DNA of 64,000 bases from Cytophagales bacterium (GTDB taxonomy: Bacteria > Bacteroidota > Bacteroidia > Cytophagales > Thermoflexibacteraceae): contig JAAFKA010000012.1 in assembly GCA_013299115.1 (NCBI GenBank), positions 97,288 to 161,287 of the forward strand, read 5' to 3'. A program made the position numbers and the translations under genes. The notes below the pieces were generated by a model that was not told the DNA's origin, did no database searches, and worked only from the letters and a program-made list of their open reading frames with translations. Below, piece by piece: positions 41,738 through 51,097 of the stretch. How positions within the stretch are numbered: position 1 is the first letter of the stretch; each line of letters begins with the position of its first letter.

Positions 41738-44700
41738 ATGAAAACCAATACCCTTGCTTTTGTAGCCAAATTGTGCCTTTTTTTGGCATTTACTATATGC
41801 TTTTGCTCTTTGGCAACAGCCCAAACGACCACAATCAGTGGCACAATCAACCGTTATAGCAAAGTTACGGCTATTGATATTGCCCAAAATAGCTTGACTA
41901 TCACAGAGCCTACCAACTTTAAGGTCTGCGATACGGTCTTGCTGATTCAGATGCAGGGGGCAGTCATAGACCAAACCAATACGGCATCTTTTGGCAACAT
42001 TACGGACTACCGAAGTGCTGGTTTGTACGAAAAATGTATCATAGACCGAATAAACGGCAGCCAAGTATTCTTACGCCACAAGCTACTCAATGCTTATGAC
42101 GCAGCAGCAGCCGTACAGTTGGTAACAGTTCCCCAATTTGTCGATGTCAATATTGCCTCCACCCTCACAGGCAGGGCTTGGGACGGCAACACAGGTGGAG
42201 TCATTGCCTTCGAAGCATCGGGAATTGTCCGCATCACAGGCTTGATAGATGCCACCAGCATTGGTTTCAGAGGAGGCAGAGCAAATGCAAACGCCGCTTG
42301 CAACGCCAACGCCACAGATTTTTTCTATCCTACTTCTCAAAACATAGCAGGACTAAAAGGCGAAGGCATAGCCTTAGTCGGTGCAACCATAGCAAGTGGC
42401 AAAGGCAATGCAGCCAATAGTGGCGGTGGCGGTGCTTGCAGAAATGCAGGTGGTGGCGGTGGCTCCAATGCAGGCATAGGCGGGGCAGGAGGTAGCACCA
42501 CACGCAGCACAGGCGAAATAAGAGAAGCAAGTGGTTTGGGTGGTCGTTTGTTGCAATATGCAGCCAACACAGCCCGAATTTTTATGGGTGGCGGTGGCGG
42601 TGCGGGCAACCAAGACGACAACACAGCCTCCAATGGTGGCAATGGCGGTGGAATTGTTTACATAGCAGGCAATCAAATTGTAGGCGGTGGTTTGATTAAT
42701 GCAAGTGGGGCATCAGCCGACCAAGCAGGTATAGACGGCGCAGGTGGCGGCGGTGCAGGGGGTACAGTCTTGTTGCAAAGTTTCATCAGACCTTTGGCAG
42801 TGCAAGTATTGGCAAGAGGCGGGGCAGGTGGAAATACCAACGGCATAGGCACAGGCTCACCTTCTACCGACTGTTTTGCACCGGGCGGTGGTGGTGGTGG
42901 TGGTGCTTTTTTCACCAATGGCAGTGCCACAGGCATCAGCCTGAGCATAGACGGTGGCACAGCAGGGCGTATTGTCAGCAGCTTGTCGGCTTGTGCAAAT
43001 ACCAATTACGGAGCTACCAACGGCAGTTTAGGGCAGTCTTTGTCCTCAACCAACCTCATGCCCATAGGCACTACCGAACAAAGTCCTTTGACTGTTACCG
43101 TTGTTTCCCTCACAGCACCAGCTTGTGCCAATGCACAGTTGGTACTCAACGTAACCAACCCCATAGCAGGGGCAAGTTATCTTTGGCAACAAAATGGTGT
43201 AGATATGGCAGGACAAACAGGCACAGCTTTAACTGTTAGCACATCAGGAGTTTACAGGGTAAGAGTTTCATTAGGTTGCAACTTTATTTTCTCTGCCGAA
43301 CAAGTCGTAACTATCAACGGACAACCTATTGCAGTCATTGCGGGCAATAGCCCCCAAACAGTTTGCGGAGGTGGCAATTCGGTTACACTCACCGCAACCC
43401 AAAGCCCACTGTTTACTTACCAATGGCGGCGAGATGGCACAGCCATTGCAGGAGCTACCAATGCAACTTTTTCAGCCAACACAGCAGGAGTTTACACAGT
43501 AGCCGTAACAGCTTGCACCAATACAGTGATTTCCAATGCCATAACCCTTGTCAATCCCACAGTGGTTACGCCTGTTGTCAGTGGTAGCAATTTATTGTGT
43601 ACAGGAGGCAGCACCCGACTAAGTGCCTCGCCTTTTAATGCAAACTACCAATGGCGTTTGAATGGGGTAAACATCATAGGTGCAACAGGAAGTACCTACG
43701 AAGCCACCCAAGTTGGCGACTACACCGTAATAGACCCCAGAACTTGTAATCCCAACCCTTCGAGTTCTTTTATCATACAAGCAGCCACAACTCCTGCCAC
43801 CATTGCCATTACAGGCAATTTGCAGGCTTGTCAAGGCAATTCGGCAAGATTAACCGCCACTTCGGGAGCTGGTTTTACCTATCAGTGGTTTAGAAACGGA
43901 CAAGCCATAGCCAATGCTGTTGCCAATCCATACCAAGCCACCCAAGCAGGAAGTTACACCGTACAGGTAAATGATGCTTGCAACCGAGTGCTTACTTCGC
44001 CTGCGGTCAATGTTACAATTATCACAGCACCCGACAATCTATTTGTGCGAGGACAGGCTTTGCTTTGTCAAGGCACTGCCCCTTTGACAGTTCGATTTGT
44101 CCGCACATACAGATACCAATGGTTGCTAAATGGTGCAGACATTGCAGGAGCTACTGATACGGCTTATGTAGCCACCGCCACAGGTGTTTATGGTGTAAAT
44201 GTCAAAGATACTTGCAACAACGAATATTTTACGCCAGCTTTCTTGGTCAGCAGTGGCTCACTCGACCAAATCCAAATTTCTATCAACGGCAGCAGACGTA
44301 TCCTCTGCCCTGGCGATAGAATTACTTTGACTGCCAACTCCACAGGTTTTGGTTTAAGTTTGCAATGGCAACTTAACGGACAAGACATTCCTTCGGCTAC
44401 AGGCAATGCCTACATAGCTACCCAAGCAGGAAGCTACACAGTCCGCACTTTCAACAGTTGCACCAGCCGAAGTTCTGCACCTTACGTAATTGCAGCAGGC
44501 ACGCCGCCACCCGCCACCATTACAGGCAATTTTAGCTTTTGTTTTGGCGAAAGAACCAACTTAACAGCCCCATCTGGGCAAAATTTCAGCTACCAATGGA
44601 TACGAAACGACACCCTAATTAACGGAGGTATTACAGCAAGTATTCCTGTTTTTGTAGGTGGCAGTTACAAAGTGGCAGTTACCAATGGAGATGGTTGTCG

Positions 44701-45463
44701 CACCATTTCTGAGCCTGTTGTAGTGGTTGCCAATAGATTTGACGAAGCAGCAGCTAAGGTGAGTTCCAATACCAACCTCGTGTGTGCAGGCACAGGAGCA
44801 AGACTCACAGCCACAGGTGGTGTGCGGTATGAGTGGACACCCACCACAGGACTAAACAATGCTTTCATTGCCAACCCCATTGCAACTCCTTCGGTATCAA
44901 CTACTTATACAGTAAAAATTATCAACAATTTTGGTTGCTCCTCCACACGCAGCATTACCATAGAGGTCATTCCCGAATTTACCTTAGATTTTGATTTGGT
45001 CTTAAATGGAGATTGTGGGCAAAGGCAATTAATTAGCATAGTCAATAAAAGCAAAGGCTTAAACGGCTTTAACGACATCACCTGGTCTATGGGAGATGGC
45101 GAAGTAGTGCGAGGTTTTACACCTGTCCCTTACACCTACGCCAAAGGTGGCAGCTACACCATTACCTTGCGAATAGACAACAGAGGTTGCGTAAAAACTT
45201 TATCGAAACGAATAGAATTTGAGAACTTTTTTTACCCAACTGTCATCACACCCAACGAAGATGGCAAAAATGATGCTTTTGTAATAGACAATCCCAATGA
45301 AGGTTGGCTATTTGAGGTCTATGACAGGTACGGCAGAAAAGTATTTGAGTCGGAAAATTACAACAACGATTGGAAAGGAGAAAAAACAGCAGCCACTTAT
45401 TACTACCGATTAGTTGCTCCTTCGGGCAAAGAATGTAGGAGTTGGTGCTATGTGGTGTTGTAA
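41738..45463 (+). CDS. Giant surface protein: Gly-rich region, Ig-like repeats, T9SS sorting domain
   Basis: A 1241-residue exported adhesin-like protein. Signal peptide ending ATAQ; then a beta-helix-like region; residues about 228-390 are extremely Gly-rich (GGGGG clusters); residues about 450-1090 carry seven or so Ig-like repeats of about 85 residues, each with a YQW..NG..I.GAT...Y.A..AG.Y.V pattern and one or two Cys; then a PKD-like domain; and last a gliding-motility-associated C-terminal domain (TPNEDGKNDAFVI, VYDRYGRKVFES, YYYRL), the sorting signal recognised by type IX secretion (type B). It should be moved across the outer membrane and may serve gliding or attachment. Confidence 0.93.
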   Translation: MKTNTLAFVAKLCLFLAFTICFCSLATAQTTTISGTINRYSKVTAIDIAQNSLTITEPTNFKVCDTVLLIQMQGAVIDQTNTASFGNITDYRSAGLYEKCIIDRINGSQVFLRHKLLNAYDAAAAVQLVTVPQFVDVNIASTLTGRAWDGNTGGVIAFEASGIVRITGLIDATSIGFRGGRANANAACNANATDFFYPTSQNIAGLKGEGIALVGATIASGKGNAANSGGGGACRNAGGGGGSNAGIGGAGGSTTRSTGEIREASGLGGRLLQYAANTARIFMGGGGGAGNQDDNTASNGGNGGGIVYIAGNQIVGGGLINASGASADQAGIDGAGGGGAGGTVLLQSFIRPLAVQVLARGGAGGNTNGIGTGSPSTDCFAPGGGGGGGAFFTNGSATGISLSIDGGTAGRIVSSLSACANTNYGATNGSLGQSLSSTNLMPIGTTEQSPLTVTVVSLTAPACANAQLVLNVTNPIAGASYLWQQNGVDMAGQTGTALTVSTSGVYRVRVSLGCNFIFSAEQVVTINGQPIAVIAGNSPQTVCGGGNSVTLTATQSPLFTYQWRRDGTAIAGATNATFSANTAGVYTVAVTACTNTVISNAITLVNPTVVTPVVSGSNLLCTGGSTRLSASPFNANYQWRLNGVNIIGATGSTYEATQVGDYTVIDPRTCNPNPSSSFIIQAATTPATIAITGNLQACQGNSARLTATSGAGFTYQWFRNGQAIANAVANPYQATQAGSYTVQVNDACNRVLTSPAVNVTIITAPDNLFVRGQALLCQGTAPLTVRFVRTYRYQWLLNGADIAGATDTAYVATATGVYGVNVKDTCNNEYFTPAFLVSSGSLDQIQISINGSRRILCPGDRITLTANSTGFGLSLQWQLNGQDIPSATGNAYIATQAGSYTVRTFNSCTSRSSAPYVIAAGTPPPATITGNFSFCFGERTNLTAPSGQNFSYQWIRNDTLINGGITASIPVFVGGSYKVAVTNGDGCRTISEPVVVVANRFDEAAAKVSSNTNLVCAGTGARLTATGGVRYEWTPTTGLNNAFIANPIATPSVSTTYTVKIINNFGCSSTRSITIEVIPEFTLDFDLVLNGDCGQRQLISIVNKSKGLNGFNDITWSMGDGEVVRGFTPVPYTYAKGGSYTITLRIDNRGCVKTLSKRIEFENFFYPTVITPNEDGKNDAFVIDNPNEGWLFEVYDRYGRKVFESENYNNDWKGEKTAATYYYRLVAPSGKECRSWCYVVL

Positions 45464-45483
45464 AAAGAATGAAACCGCAAAGA

Positions 45484-45617
45484 GTGAAACCTTGGCAATG
45501 GTCTTTTTCAGACCTTGCCAATGGTTGAACGGAGGACAACGAAACTTTTAGTGAAACCTTGGCAATGGTCTTTTTCAGACTCTGCCGATGGTTGAACGGA
45601 TGAAAACGAAACTCATA
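45484..45617. repeat. Two tandem 67-bp repeats with TTGGCAATGGTC palindrome
   Basis: GTGAAACCTTGGCAATGGTC at 45484 returns at 45551 with few changes. Each unit folds on TTGGCAATGGTCT and AGACCTTGCCAA. The same palindrome is the heart of the hairpin at 11922-11976. The 385-base stretch 45464-45848 before the SPOR start holds this, a short dispersed repeat and the palindrome below. Confidence 0.8.
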
Positions 45618-45815
45618 ATTTATTTGGAACACAGATGACATAGATTACGCTGATTTTCACAGATTGATGTAAGTGATAAAAAAACTGCAAATCTATGTTA
45701 GTTACGTGCTAAACCCCACTAATTTTTAAAGTAGTAACCAAATCAAAATTACAACATGAATAATTACCCACTTCGTTTCAATTTTTCTTTGGACTTTTTA
45801 CGAAAGTCGAAAAGC

Positions 45816-45848
45816 AATTATCAGACACCTCAAAGGTGTCTGATAAAT
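45816..45848. repeat. 33-bp palindrome directly before the SPOR gene start
   Basis: AATTATCAGACACCT, loop CAA, then the complement (one mismatch at the end). It abuts the ATG at 45849. If translation starts upstream at 45756, it is an in-frame insertion of exactly 11 codons. Confidence 0.85.
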
Positions 45849-47531
45849 ATGACATCTTTCACAAAAAGTCCTTTGTCATTTAGCTATTTTTTTATGGCTT
45901 TGGTGGCTTGCAATTTTTGGGCTGCGACTGTTTTTGCCCAAACACCTTCAAATGTTCAACCTGTTTTTTATGTGCAGTTGGGGTTACTTCGCTATCCCGA
46001 TACCTTGCAATTTGCACCTTTGCGACCAGAGGGCAAAATCTACCAAGAATTGACCACAGACAACAAAACCAGAATTTTGATTGGCAAATATGCCGATAGG
46101 AAAACGGCAATGCAAAGAGCCGAAACTATCAAACAAAAAGGTTTTGCTGGCGTTTTTATTGTGCAGAGAGCCGAAGAAGTGCTTGTACAAAACCTGATAA
46201 GTGCCACTGCCAATGAAGAAAGTACAGCACCGCCTTTGGTAGCTGCCTCGCCTGCCCCCACCGAAAAAGAGGAAAGTGGCGAACTCAAATTGTTCTCAAT
46301 CCAATTAGGGGCATTCAAGGCACAAGCCAAAATACCGAACACCCGCCATGTGGAGCATTACGGCAAAATTATTTTGGTGCAAGAAGGGGCTTATACCAAA
46401 CTGCGATTGGGAGTTTTCAAAAAAGAGGAAGATGCCTTAGCCGTTTTGAATAGAGTAAAAGCCTATGGTTTTCCCGAAGCAGGGCTTTTTGTGTTGCAAG
46501 GCTTGACAAGCAGCCCACGCGAAGGTTTTATACCAACTACGGAGGCTACGGCTTTGCAAGCTGCCAGCTATTACAAAAGAATGCAGGGCAAAATTAACGG
46601 CAGTCAGGCTGTTGTTGTTCATTTGTACTATACCGAAAATTCTTTTGCAGGTTACTACACAGACCCCACGACCGCCGAAAGGAAAAAATTTATCCAGTAT
46701 GGTGTGAACCTAAACGACAAAACGCAACCCCAACAAGGCGGAGTCTATATCACTCGTTTTGGTGGCGATAGTTTTGGGCTTAATTTTGGTATCAAAGACA
46801 AAGAAACAGGCAAAGAAACTGTATTTGCTCTCAACGAACAGTACCAAAAAGGCTCTGCAAACTTTGATGTAGTTACGTTGTACCGCAAAAAAATCAAGAA
46901 AGTTACGCATGGCGAAATAGGTGCAGATGTTTTTGTGGAGTATCCCATGATGACGAATTATGCAGATAAATTGGTGCAGCAAAAAGTAAATGCCAATTCT
47001 TTGCAACTTCCTGATGCACAGGCAGGTAGCAATATCAACAGCAAAATAGAAAGCCAACTCTTGGCAGATATTAACCAAATTAACAAGCATTTCCCAAAAT
47101 ATAATTGGATTTCAGAAACCTATGAGAACCGTATCATAGAAAACTCCAATTATTTGCTTAGCTTGCGGTATCAGGTCGAAAATATTATGGCAAAGCCCCA
47201 AATTACGACCCGCCACAAGACTTTTAACCTGAAAAATGGGCAATTACTCACAAAAAATGATATTTTTGTAGCCAACAAAGATGCAGAACTCAAAAAATTG
47301 GTAGAAACCAAATTGAAAGCCAAAACAGCAAAATTAAAGCTAAAACCTGTCGACCTTAGCAAAATGGCTGCGGTTTGTTTGCAAAATTACTATGTAACTT
47401 CTTACGGCATGGTGTTTTGTTCCGACCAAAGCAATGACAAATTGCAACCTACTGTTGAGTTGTCCGTTTCATTCAAAGAGTTGAAAAATGTGGTAAAGCC
47501 TGAGTTTTTGAAAGAATTTGGGTTGAAATAA
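45849..47531 (+). CDS. SPOR-domain protein with DUF3298-like C-terminus
   Basis: An exported 561-residue protein. A signal peptide (SFSYFFMALVACNFWAATVFAQ) is followed by two SPOR-like repeats, each with a F.VQLG....PD or SIQLGAFK pattern and ILIGKYADRKTAMQRA, which bind denuded peptidoglycan glycans. The C-terminal part (about 270-560) resembles DUF3298/DUF4163 domains found with peptidoglycan-related proteins (MAKPQITTRHKTFNLKNGQLLTKNDIF). The frame is open from 45756, but the signal peptide fits the ATG at 45849. It may act at the cell wall; neighbours do not help. Confidence 0.75.
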   Translation: MTSFTKSPLSFSYFFMALVACNFWAATVFAQTPSNVQPVFYVQLGLLRYPDTLQFAPLRPEGKIYQELTTDNKTRILIGKYADRKTAMQRAETIKQKGFAGVFIVQRAEEVLVQNLISATANEESTAPPLVAASPAPTEKEESGELKLFSIQLGAFKAQAKIPNTRHVEHYGKIILVQEGAYTKLRLGVFKKEEDALAVLNRVKAYGFPEAGLFVLQGLTSSPREGFIPTTEATALQAASYYKRMQGKINGSQAVVVHLYYTENSFAGYYTDPTTAERKKFIQYGVNLNDKTQPQQGGVYITRFGGDSFGLNFGIKDKETGKETVFALNEQYQKGSANFDVVTLYRKKIKKVTHGEIGADVFVEYPMMTNYADKLVQQKVNANSLQLPDAQAGSNINSKIESQLLADINQINKHFPKYNWISETYENRIIENSNYLLSLRYQVENIMAKPQITTRHKTFNLKNGQLLTKNDIFVANKDAELKKLVETKLKAKTAKLKLKPVDLSKMAAVCLQNYYVTSYGMVFCSDQSNDKLQPTVELSVSFKELKNVVKPEFLKEFGLK

Positions 47532-47605
47532 AACTTCGTTCGTGGTATGACTTCGTGTCGTGCTACAAAATTACAGTTGTGTTACGAATTAAACAATAGA
47601 CAATT

Positions 47606-48379
47606 ATGAATTCAAGAGATGTATTTTCGTCAGTTATTTTTGTTACCTTTTTGGTACTTGTAGTCTTTGGTGTTTTGCAATGGTTACAAATACCCAAAGG
47701 TAGTATGATAGACTGGGTAGTGGGCATTGCTGCTTTTTGGTGGCTGTTGGGCGTGGTTACATTGCCTTGGAATATGCACTTTCAGGCAAAAGAAGTTTTA
47801 GACGAAGTGCGGATTTCACGCCAAAAAAACTTGGCTGTCGATGAAAACAATGTGCAGTACGCCGAAAAAATAGCACGTACTTATTTGCTAGTTGCCCTTA
47901 TCTTGCACCTCATTTCAGCAGTAGTTTTATATGCGTTGGCTGTTTTTGAGATAAGTCCGATTGGGTACTGGGGGGCTGTATTGGCTTTGTTACTTACAGC
48001 TTTTCGTCCTGCGGTGCGGATGCAGGCTTACATTGTGCAACGCCTTTACTCTATTCGTCAAGAAGTCCACTATCCGCGTGAAGATGCTTACGAATTACGA
48101 AATAAGTTTGAGGAGTTGCGCGTACAAGTAGAGGGGTTGGCAAAGGATTTAGACCAAGCAGACGAACATTCCTTTGCAGCCAAACAACTTAAAGATACGC
48201 AAGCTATGCGAGCAAACTTCAAAGATATACGAGTGAAATTGGATACCTTTGAGGTGGCAAATAAAGCAGACCACGAAAGATTAGCCAAAAAATCGGAAGA
48301 ATCCTTAGCCAAATTAGGTGAAGATGCCCAGTTTTTAAACCAAGTTCGCGAATTGATACGATTTGTAAAAAGTGCTTAG
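47606..48379 (+). CDS. Membrane protein with C-terminal coiled coil, unknown function
   Basis: 257 residues. Four hydrophobic segments (about 8-27, 37-55, 92-113, 120-138) precede a hydrophilic, helical, charge-rich tail (EELRVQVEGLAKDLDQADEH) predicted as coiled coil. No family is recognised. The 74-base gap to the SPOR gene could place both in one transcript. Confidence 0.7.
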   Translation: MNSRDVFSSVIFVTFLVLVVFGVLQWLQIPKGSMIDWVVGIAAFWWLLGVVTLPWNMHFQAKEVLDEVRISRQKNLAVDENNVQYAEKIARTYLLVALILHLISAVVLYALAVFEISPIGYWGAVLALLLTAFRPAVRMQAYIVQRLYSIRQEVHYPREDAYELRNKFEELRVQVEGLAKDLDQADEHSFAAKQLKDTQAMRANFKDIRVKLDTFEVANKADHERLAKKSEESLAKLGEDAQFLNQVRELIRFVKSA

Positions 48380-48484
48380 AAATTTTTGAATATTTGGTTT
48401 GGTTTCAGTGCAAGTTATATTTTTTCACAAAACAATTAACTGCTAATTTACGTATAAGTTCTAAATTCTAATTCATTCATAATC

Positions 48485-48997
48485 ATGAAAAAACTAAGTG
48501 TTCTCTTTGTATTTTTGCTCAGTGGTTTGTGCTTATCCTCTTTTTTGCCTGTTTCTACAACCGATGAAGGTGGTGTAGTATTTATCAGTGCTAAAGATAA
48601 AAAAGGCAAGGAAAAAAGTTTTGACGAGATAGTCAAAGAATTTAAAGGCAAAGTTGTTTATGTGGACTTTTGGGCAAGTTGGTGTCCACCTTGTCGTGGA
48701 GAAATGCCTCACTCTAAACAGTTGCATGAACAGTTTAAGGACAACAAAAATGTGGTTTTTTTGTATATTACCTTAGACAGAACGGAAGATGCCTGGAAAA
48801 ATGGTATCCAAAAAATGGACATCAGAGGTTACCATTGGTATCCGAGTGAAATACAACGCCAAGATTTTATGACCAGATTTGGCATTTCAGGCATTCCGCG
48901 TTATATGCTGATAGACAAAAAAGGTACTGTGGTAAATGCAGACGCCAGCCGACCAAGCAGTGGCACTATTCCACAGAGTATTCAGGCATTGTTGTAA
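48485..48997 (+). CDS. Exported TlpA/ResA-like thioredoxin
   Basis: A 170-residue periplasmic thiol-disulfide protein. The signal peptide is followed by a TlpA-type thioredoxin fold: GKVVYVDFWASWCPPCRGEM carries the active-site CPPC, and FGISGIPRYMLIDKKG has the cis-Pro. Members reduce apocytochromes or other periplasmic disulfides. It is single and closes with a strong terminator. Confidence 0.9.
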   Translation: MKKLSVLFVFLLSGLCLSSFLPVSTTDEGGVVFISAKDKKGKEKSFDEIVKEFKGKVVYVDFWASWCPPCRGEMPHSKQLHEQFKDNKNVVFLYITLDRTEDAWKNGIQKMDIRGYHWYPSEIQRQDFMTRFGISGIPRYMLIDKKGTVVNADASRPSSGTIPQSIQALL

Positions 48998-49000
48998 AAT

Positions 49001-49044
49001 AAAAAATCGTTATATAGTTTCAAACTATATGACGATTTTTTTTT
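49001..49044 (+). terminator. Intrinsic terminator after the thioredoxin gene
   Basis: AAAAATCGTTATATAGTTT pairs with AAACTATATGACGATTTTT (a near-perfect stem), followed by more T. Confidence 0.85.
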
Positions 49045-49065
49045 AGGTAAGCAATAGGATAAAAT

Positions 49066-49150
49066 GGTTGTCCGACAATTTTTGTGGAATGGAAACAATG
49101 TAGGCATTTGATAAATCAAATGCCTACGTTTCCACAAATGTAGGACAACC
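49066..49150. repeat. 85-bp hairpin element
   Basis: Outer arms GGTTGTCC and GGACAACC, middle arms TTTGTGGAA and TTCCACAAA, and inner arms GTAGGCATTTGAT with ATCAAATGCCTAC (13 bases, 2-base loop) make a nearly continuous stem. A left-half copy lies at 7511-7536. Confidence 0.8.
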
Positions 49151-49190
49151 AATAAAATGTAATGCTTTGAACAACCTATTTGCATATAAA

Positions 49191-49228
49191 CAAAAACCAC
49201 TATTCAAATTACTTTGAATAGTGGTTGA
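49191..49228 (-). terminator. Terminator of the tRNA gene
   Basis: AACCACTATTCAAA and its exact 14-base complement around a 4-base loop, with a T-run on the reverse strand, just downstream of the tRNA. Confidence 0.85.
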
Positions 49229-49232
49229 ATAG

Positions 49233-49305
<73 letters not shown>

Positions 49306-49585
49306 ATATGGGTTATTATTCAGTAACTATTTCAATTTTTAGTAACAAAACACCAAAATAATTTGAATTGCTGTGTTTTTTACTTTTTATTTACTCCCTT
49401 ACTGATTTTGTGATACAAAGGTACGAACTTTTTTTTGATTTGCAAATTTTTTTGCAATTTTTTTTTAATTTTCTTTCAAAAAGAAGTAATAAGAAAAAAT
49501 AAAGGATTTGTTTTTTATATAACTATTTGGTTATCAATTAATTAATTTAGAAAAATTCAAAATTCAAAATTCAAAATTAAGAAAT
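49306..49585. other. A+T-rich gap
   Basis: A 280-base stretch between the tRNA and the dehydrogenase gene. It should contain the tRNA promoter but no clear TAnnTTTG on the reverse strand is found except CAAAGGTA near 49415 (TACCTTTG in reverse). It ends in three tandem AAAATTCAAAATTC-type words near 49555. Confidence 0.35.
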
Positions 49586-50533
49586 TTATAAATCAAGTTT
49601 TGCTATTTTTTCTATTAATACTTCATTGATACGGAGGTATGATTCGTGTGTCCAACCTGCTACATGAGGCGAAAAAATGACTTGTGGCAAAGCTACCAAC
49701 TGCTCAAAAACAAGTTGTTGTTTGGAGTTAAGATGATGTAATTTTTCATTTTCTAATACATCGAGACAAGCTCCCAATACTTTTTTGTTTTGAAGTGCTT
49801 CTATAAGAGCTTCTAAACTAACGATTTCGCCCCTTGCTGTATTGAGCAAATAAATAGGCTTATGAAATTTTGCAAACAACTCAGCATCTACCCAACCTTG
49901 CGTTTCGGGTGTAAGTGGAATATGCAAACTTACTACATCAGCTTGCTCAAAAATAGTTTGTAATGAAACAGAAACAGCAAAAGAATTGGTAAAAATAGGG
50001 TGATACTTGTCATAAGCAAGTACCTTACAACCAAAGCCTTGCAAACAAGCAGCCACCGCACTACCCATATTGCCATAGCCAATGATGCCCACAATTTTTT
50101 TGTAGAGTTCTGTTCCACGATTACCTTCTCTGTCCCAAATTTTTTGGCGTACTTCGCTGTCTGCTTTATTGAGGTGATTAAAAAGTGCCAACAACATAGC
50201 TATAGTGTGTTCTGCTACGGCTTGTTTGTTGCCTTCGGGGGCATTGAGCAATACGATTTGACGTTGTCGCACCGCCTCCAAATCTATTTGGTCTAATCCT
50301 GCTCCAGCACGTGCAATAAACCGCAAAAGCGGAGCAGCAGCTAACAACTCTCTGTCTATCAAGAGTTTACTACGTACTATCAGTCCATCATAATTTTTGA
50401 TTTGCTGTTTCACTTCAGCAGCCTGTATATCGGGCAGATAATCATACAACCAACCTTTTTCCTCTAACAGAGGCAACAAGGAGGGGTGCATGGTATCTGC
50501 TATCAAAATAGAAATTGGCTTCACTTTTGCCAT
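49586..50533 (-). CDS. D-2-hydroxyacid dehydrogenase (SerA-like)
   Basis: NAD-dependent oxidoreductase of the D-isomer 2-hydroxyacid dehydrogenase family, likely a 3-phosphoglycerate dehydrogenase-type enzyme. GIIGYGNMGSAVA is the NAD-binding loop; catalytic Arg lies in LLNTARGEIV, Glu in CLDVLENEKL and His in IFSPHVAGWT. The substrate-side motif ARAGAGLDQID is typical. The 315 residues lack the ACT/regulatory domain of long SerA forms. The upstream unknown gene ends four bases before its start, so they form an operon. Confidence 0.9.
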   Translation of the reverse strand: MAKVKPISILIADTMHPSLLPLLEEKGWLYDYLPDIQAAEVKQQIKNYDGLIVRSKLLIDRELLAAAPLLRFIARAGAGLDQIDLEAVRQRQIVLLNAPEGNKQAVAEHTIAMLLALFNHLNKADSEVRQKIWDREGNRGTELYKKIVGIIGYGNMGSAVAACLQGFGCKVLAYDKYHPIFTNSFAVSVSLQTIFEQADVVSLHIPLTPETQGWVDAELFAKFHKPIYLLNTARGEIVSLEALIEALQNKKVLGACLDVLENEKLHHLNSKQQLVFEQLVALPQVIFSPHVAGWTHESYLRINEVLIEKIAKLDL

Positions 50534-50537
50534 TTAA

Positions 50538-51026
50538 TTAAGCTGCGGGTGCGTTATAGTCCACCATGGGAGGTTGTTCCACAGGGGCAGTATTCGTTAC
50601 GGTTTCGGTAGCAACGGCAGACGTGGTAAGCATTGTCTGGTTGCTTTCGGTCAAAGTTACAGGCATAGGTGTATCTTTTGCAGCCGTATTTTTGGCACTT
50701 TTATAGAGTTCTATTAAAGAAATCAAAGCCTTAATGTTGTTGTTGATAATTTCGTGTCCGTGTTCTTCTTTGCGAGCATGAAAATCACGCAACCAATCGT
50801 ATTCGGGTGCAGTAAGGGGGTGGCTGAGTTGGGTGGTAATATCACCGTCTAAAAGATTGATTTTGCTATACATTACCTTAAAATCTCCGCCTGCTATGGG
50901 CTGGACACTATCATCGGGTGCCACAGTATAATCACCTACAACAGTTTTGATTTCTAAGGTGGTTAGTTTAATAATAGTTTTCTCTATGTTTTTAAGAAAA
51001 TCTCTGAAAGAGCCTTGAAAATCCAT
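50538..51026 (-). CDS. Small protein of unknown function upstream of the dehydrogenase
   Basis: 162 residues without signal peptide. The N-terminal part looks folded (GSFRDFLKNIEKTIIKLTTLEI, then YDWLRDFHARKEEHGHEI), and the C-terminal 50 residues are a Thr/Ala/Pro-rich low-complexity tail. I recognise no family. The tight four-base spacing to the dehydrogenase suggests co-translation. Confidence 0.65.
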   Translation of the reverse strand: MDFQGSFRDFLKNIEKTIIKLTTLEIKTVVGDYTVAPDDSVQPIAGGDFKVMYSKINLLDGDITTQLSHPLTAPEYDWLRDFHARKEEHGHEIINNNIKALISLIELYKSAKNTAAKDTPMPVTLTESNQTMLTTSAVATETVTNTAPVEQPPMVDYNAPAA

Positions 51027-51097
51027 ATCATTGGTTGGTTTAGTGTCTAATATTTTTCAAAATTAAAGAAATAAATGAATCTCGCAAATAAGGTTTG

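Noticed and set aside
42330..43005. Long open frames on both strands opposite the Gly-rich part of the adhesin
   Set aside because: Gly codon runs (GGN) leave all other frames stop-free; the low-complexity translations are not proteins.
43090..45000. Regularly spaced repeats suggestive of a CRISPR array
   Set aside because: They are the Ig-like protein repeats of the adhesin; the spacing of about 255 bases is coding and the units are diverged.
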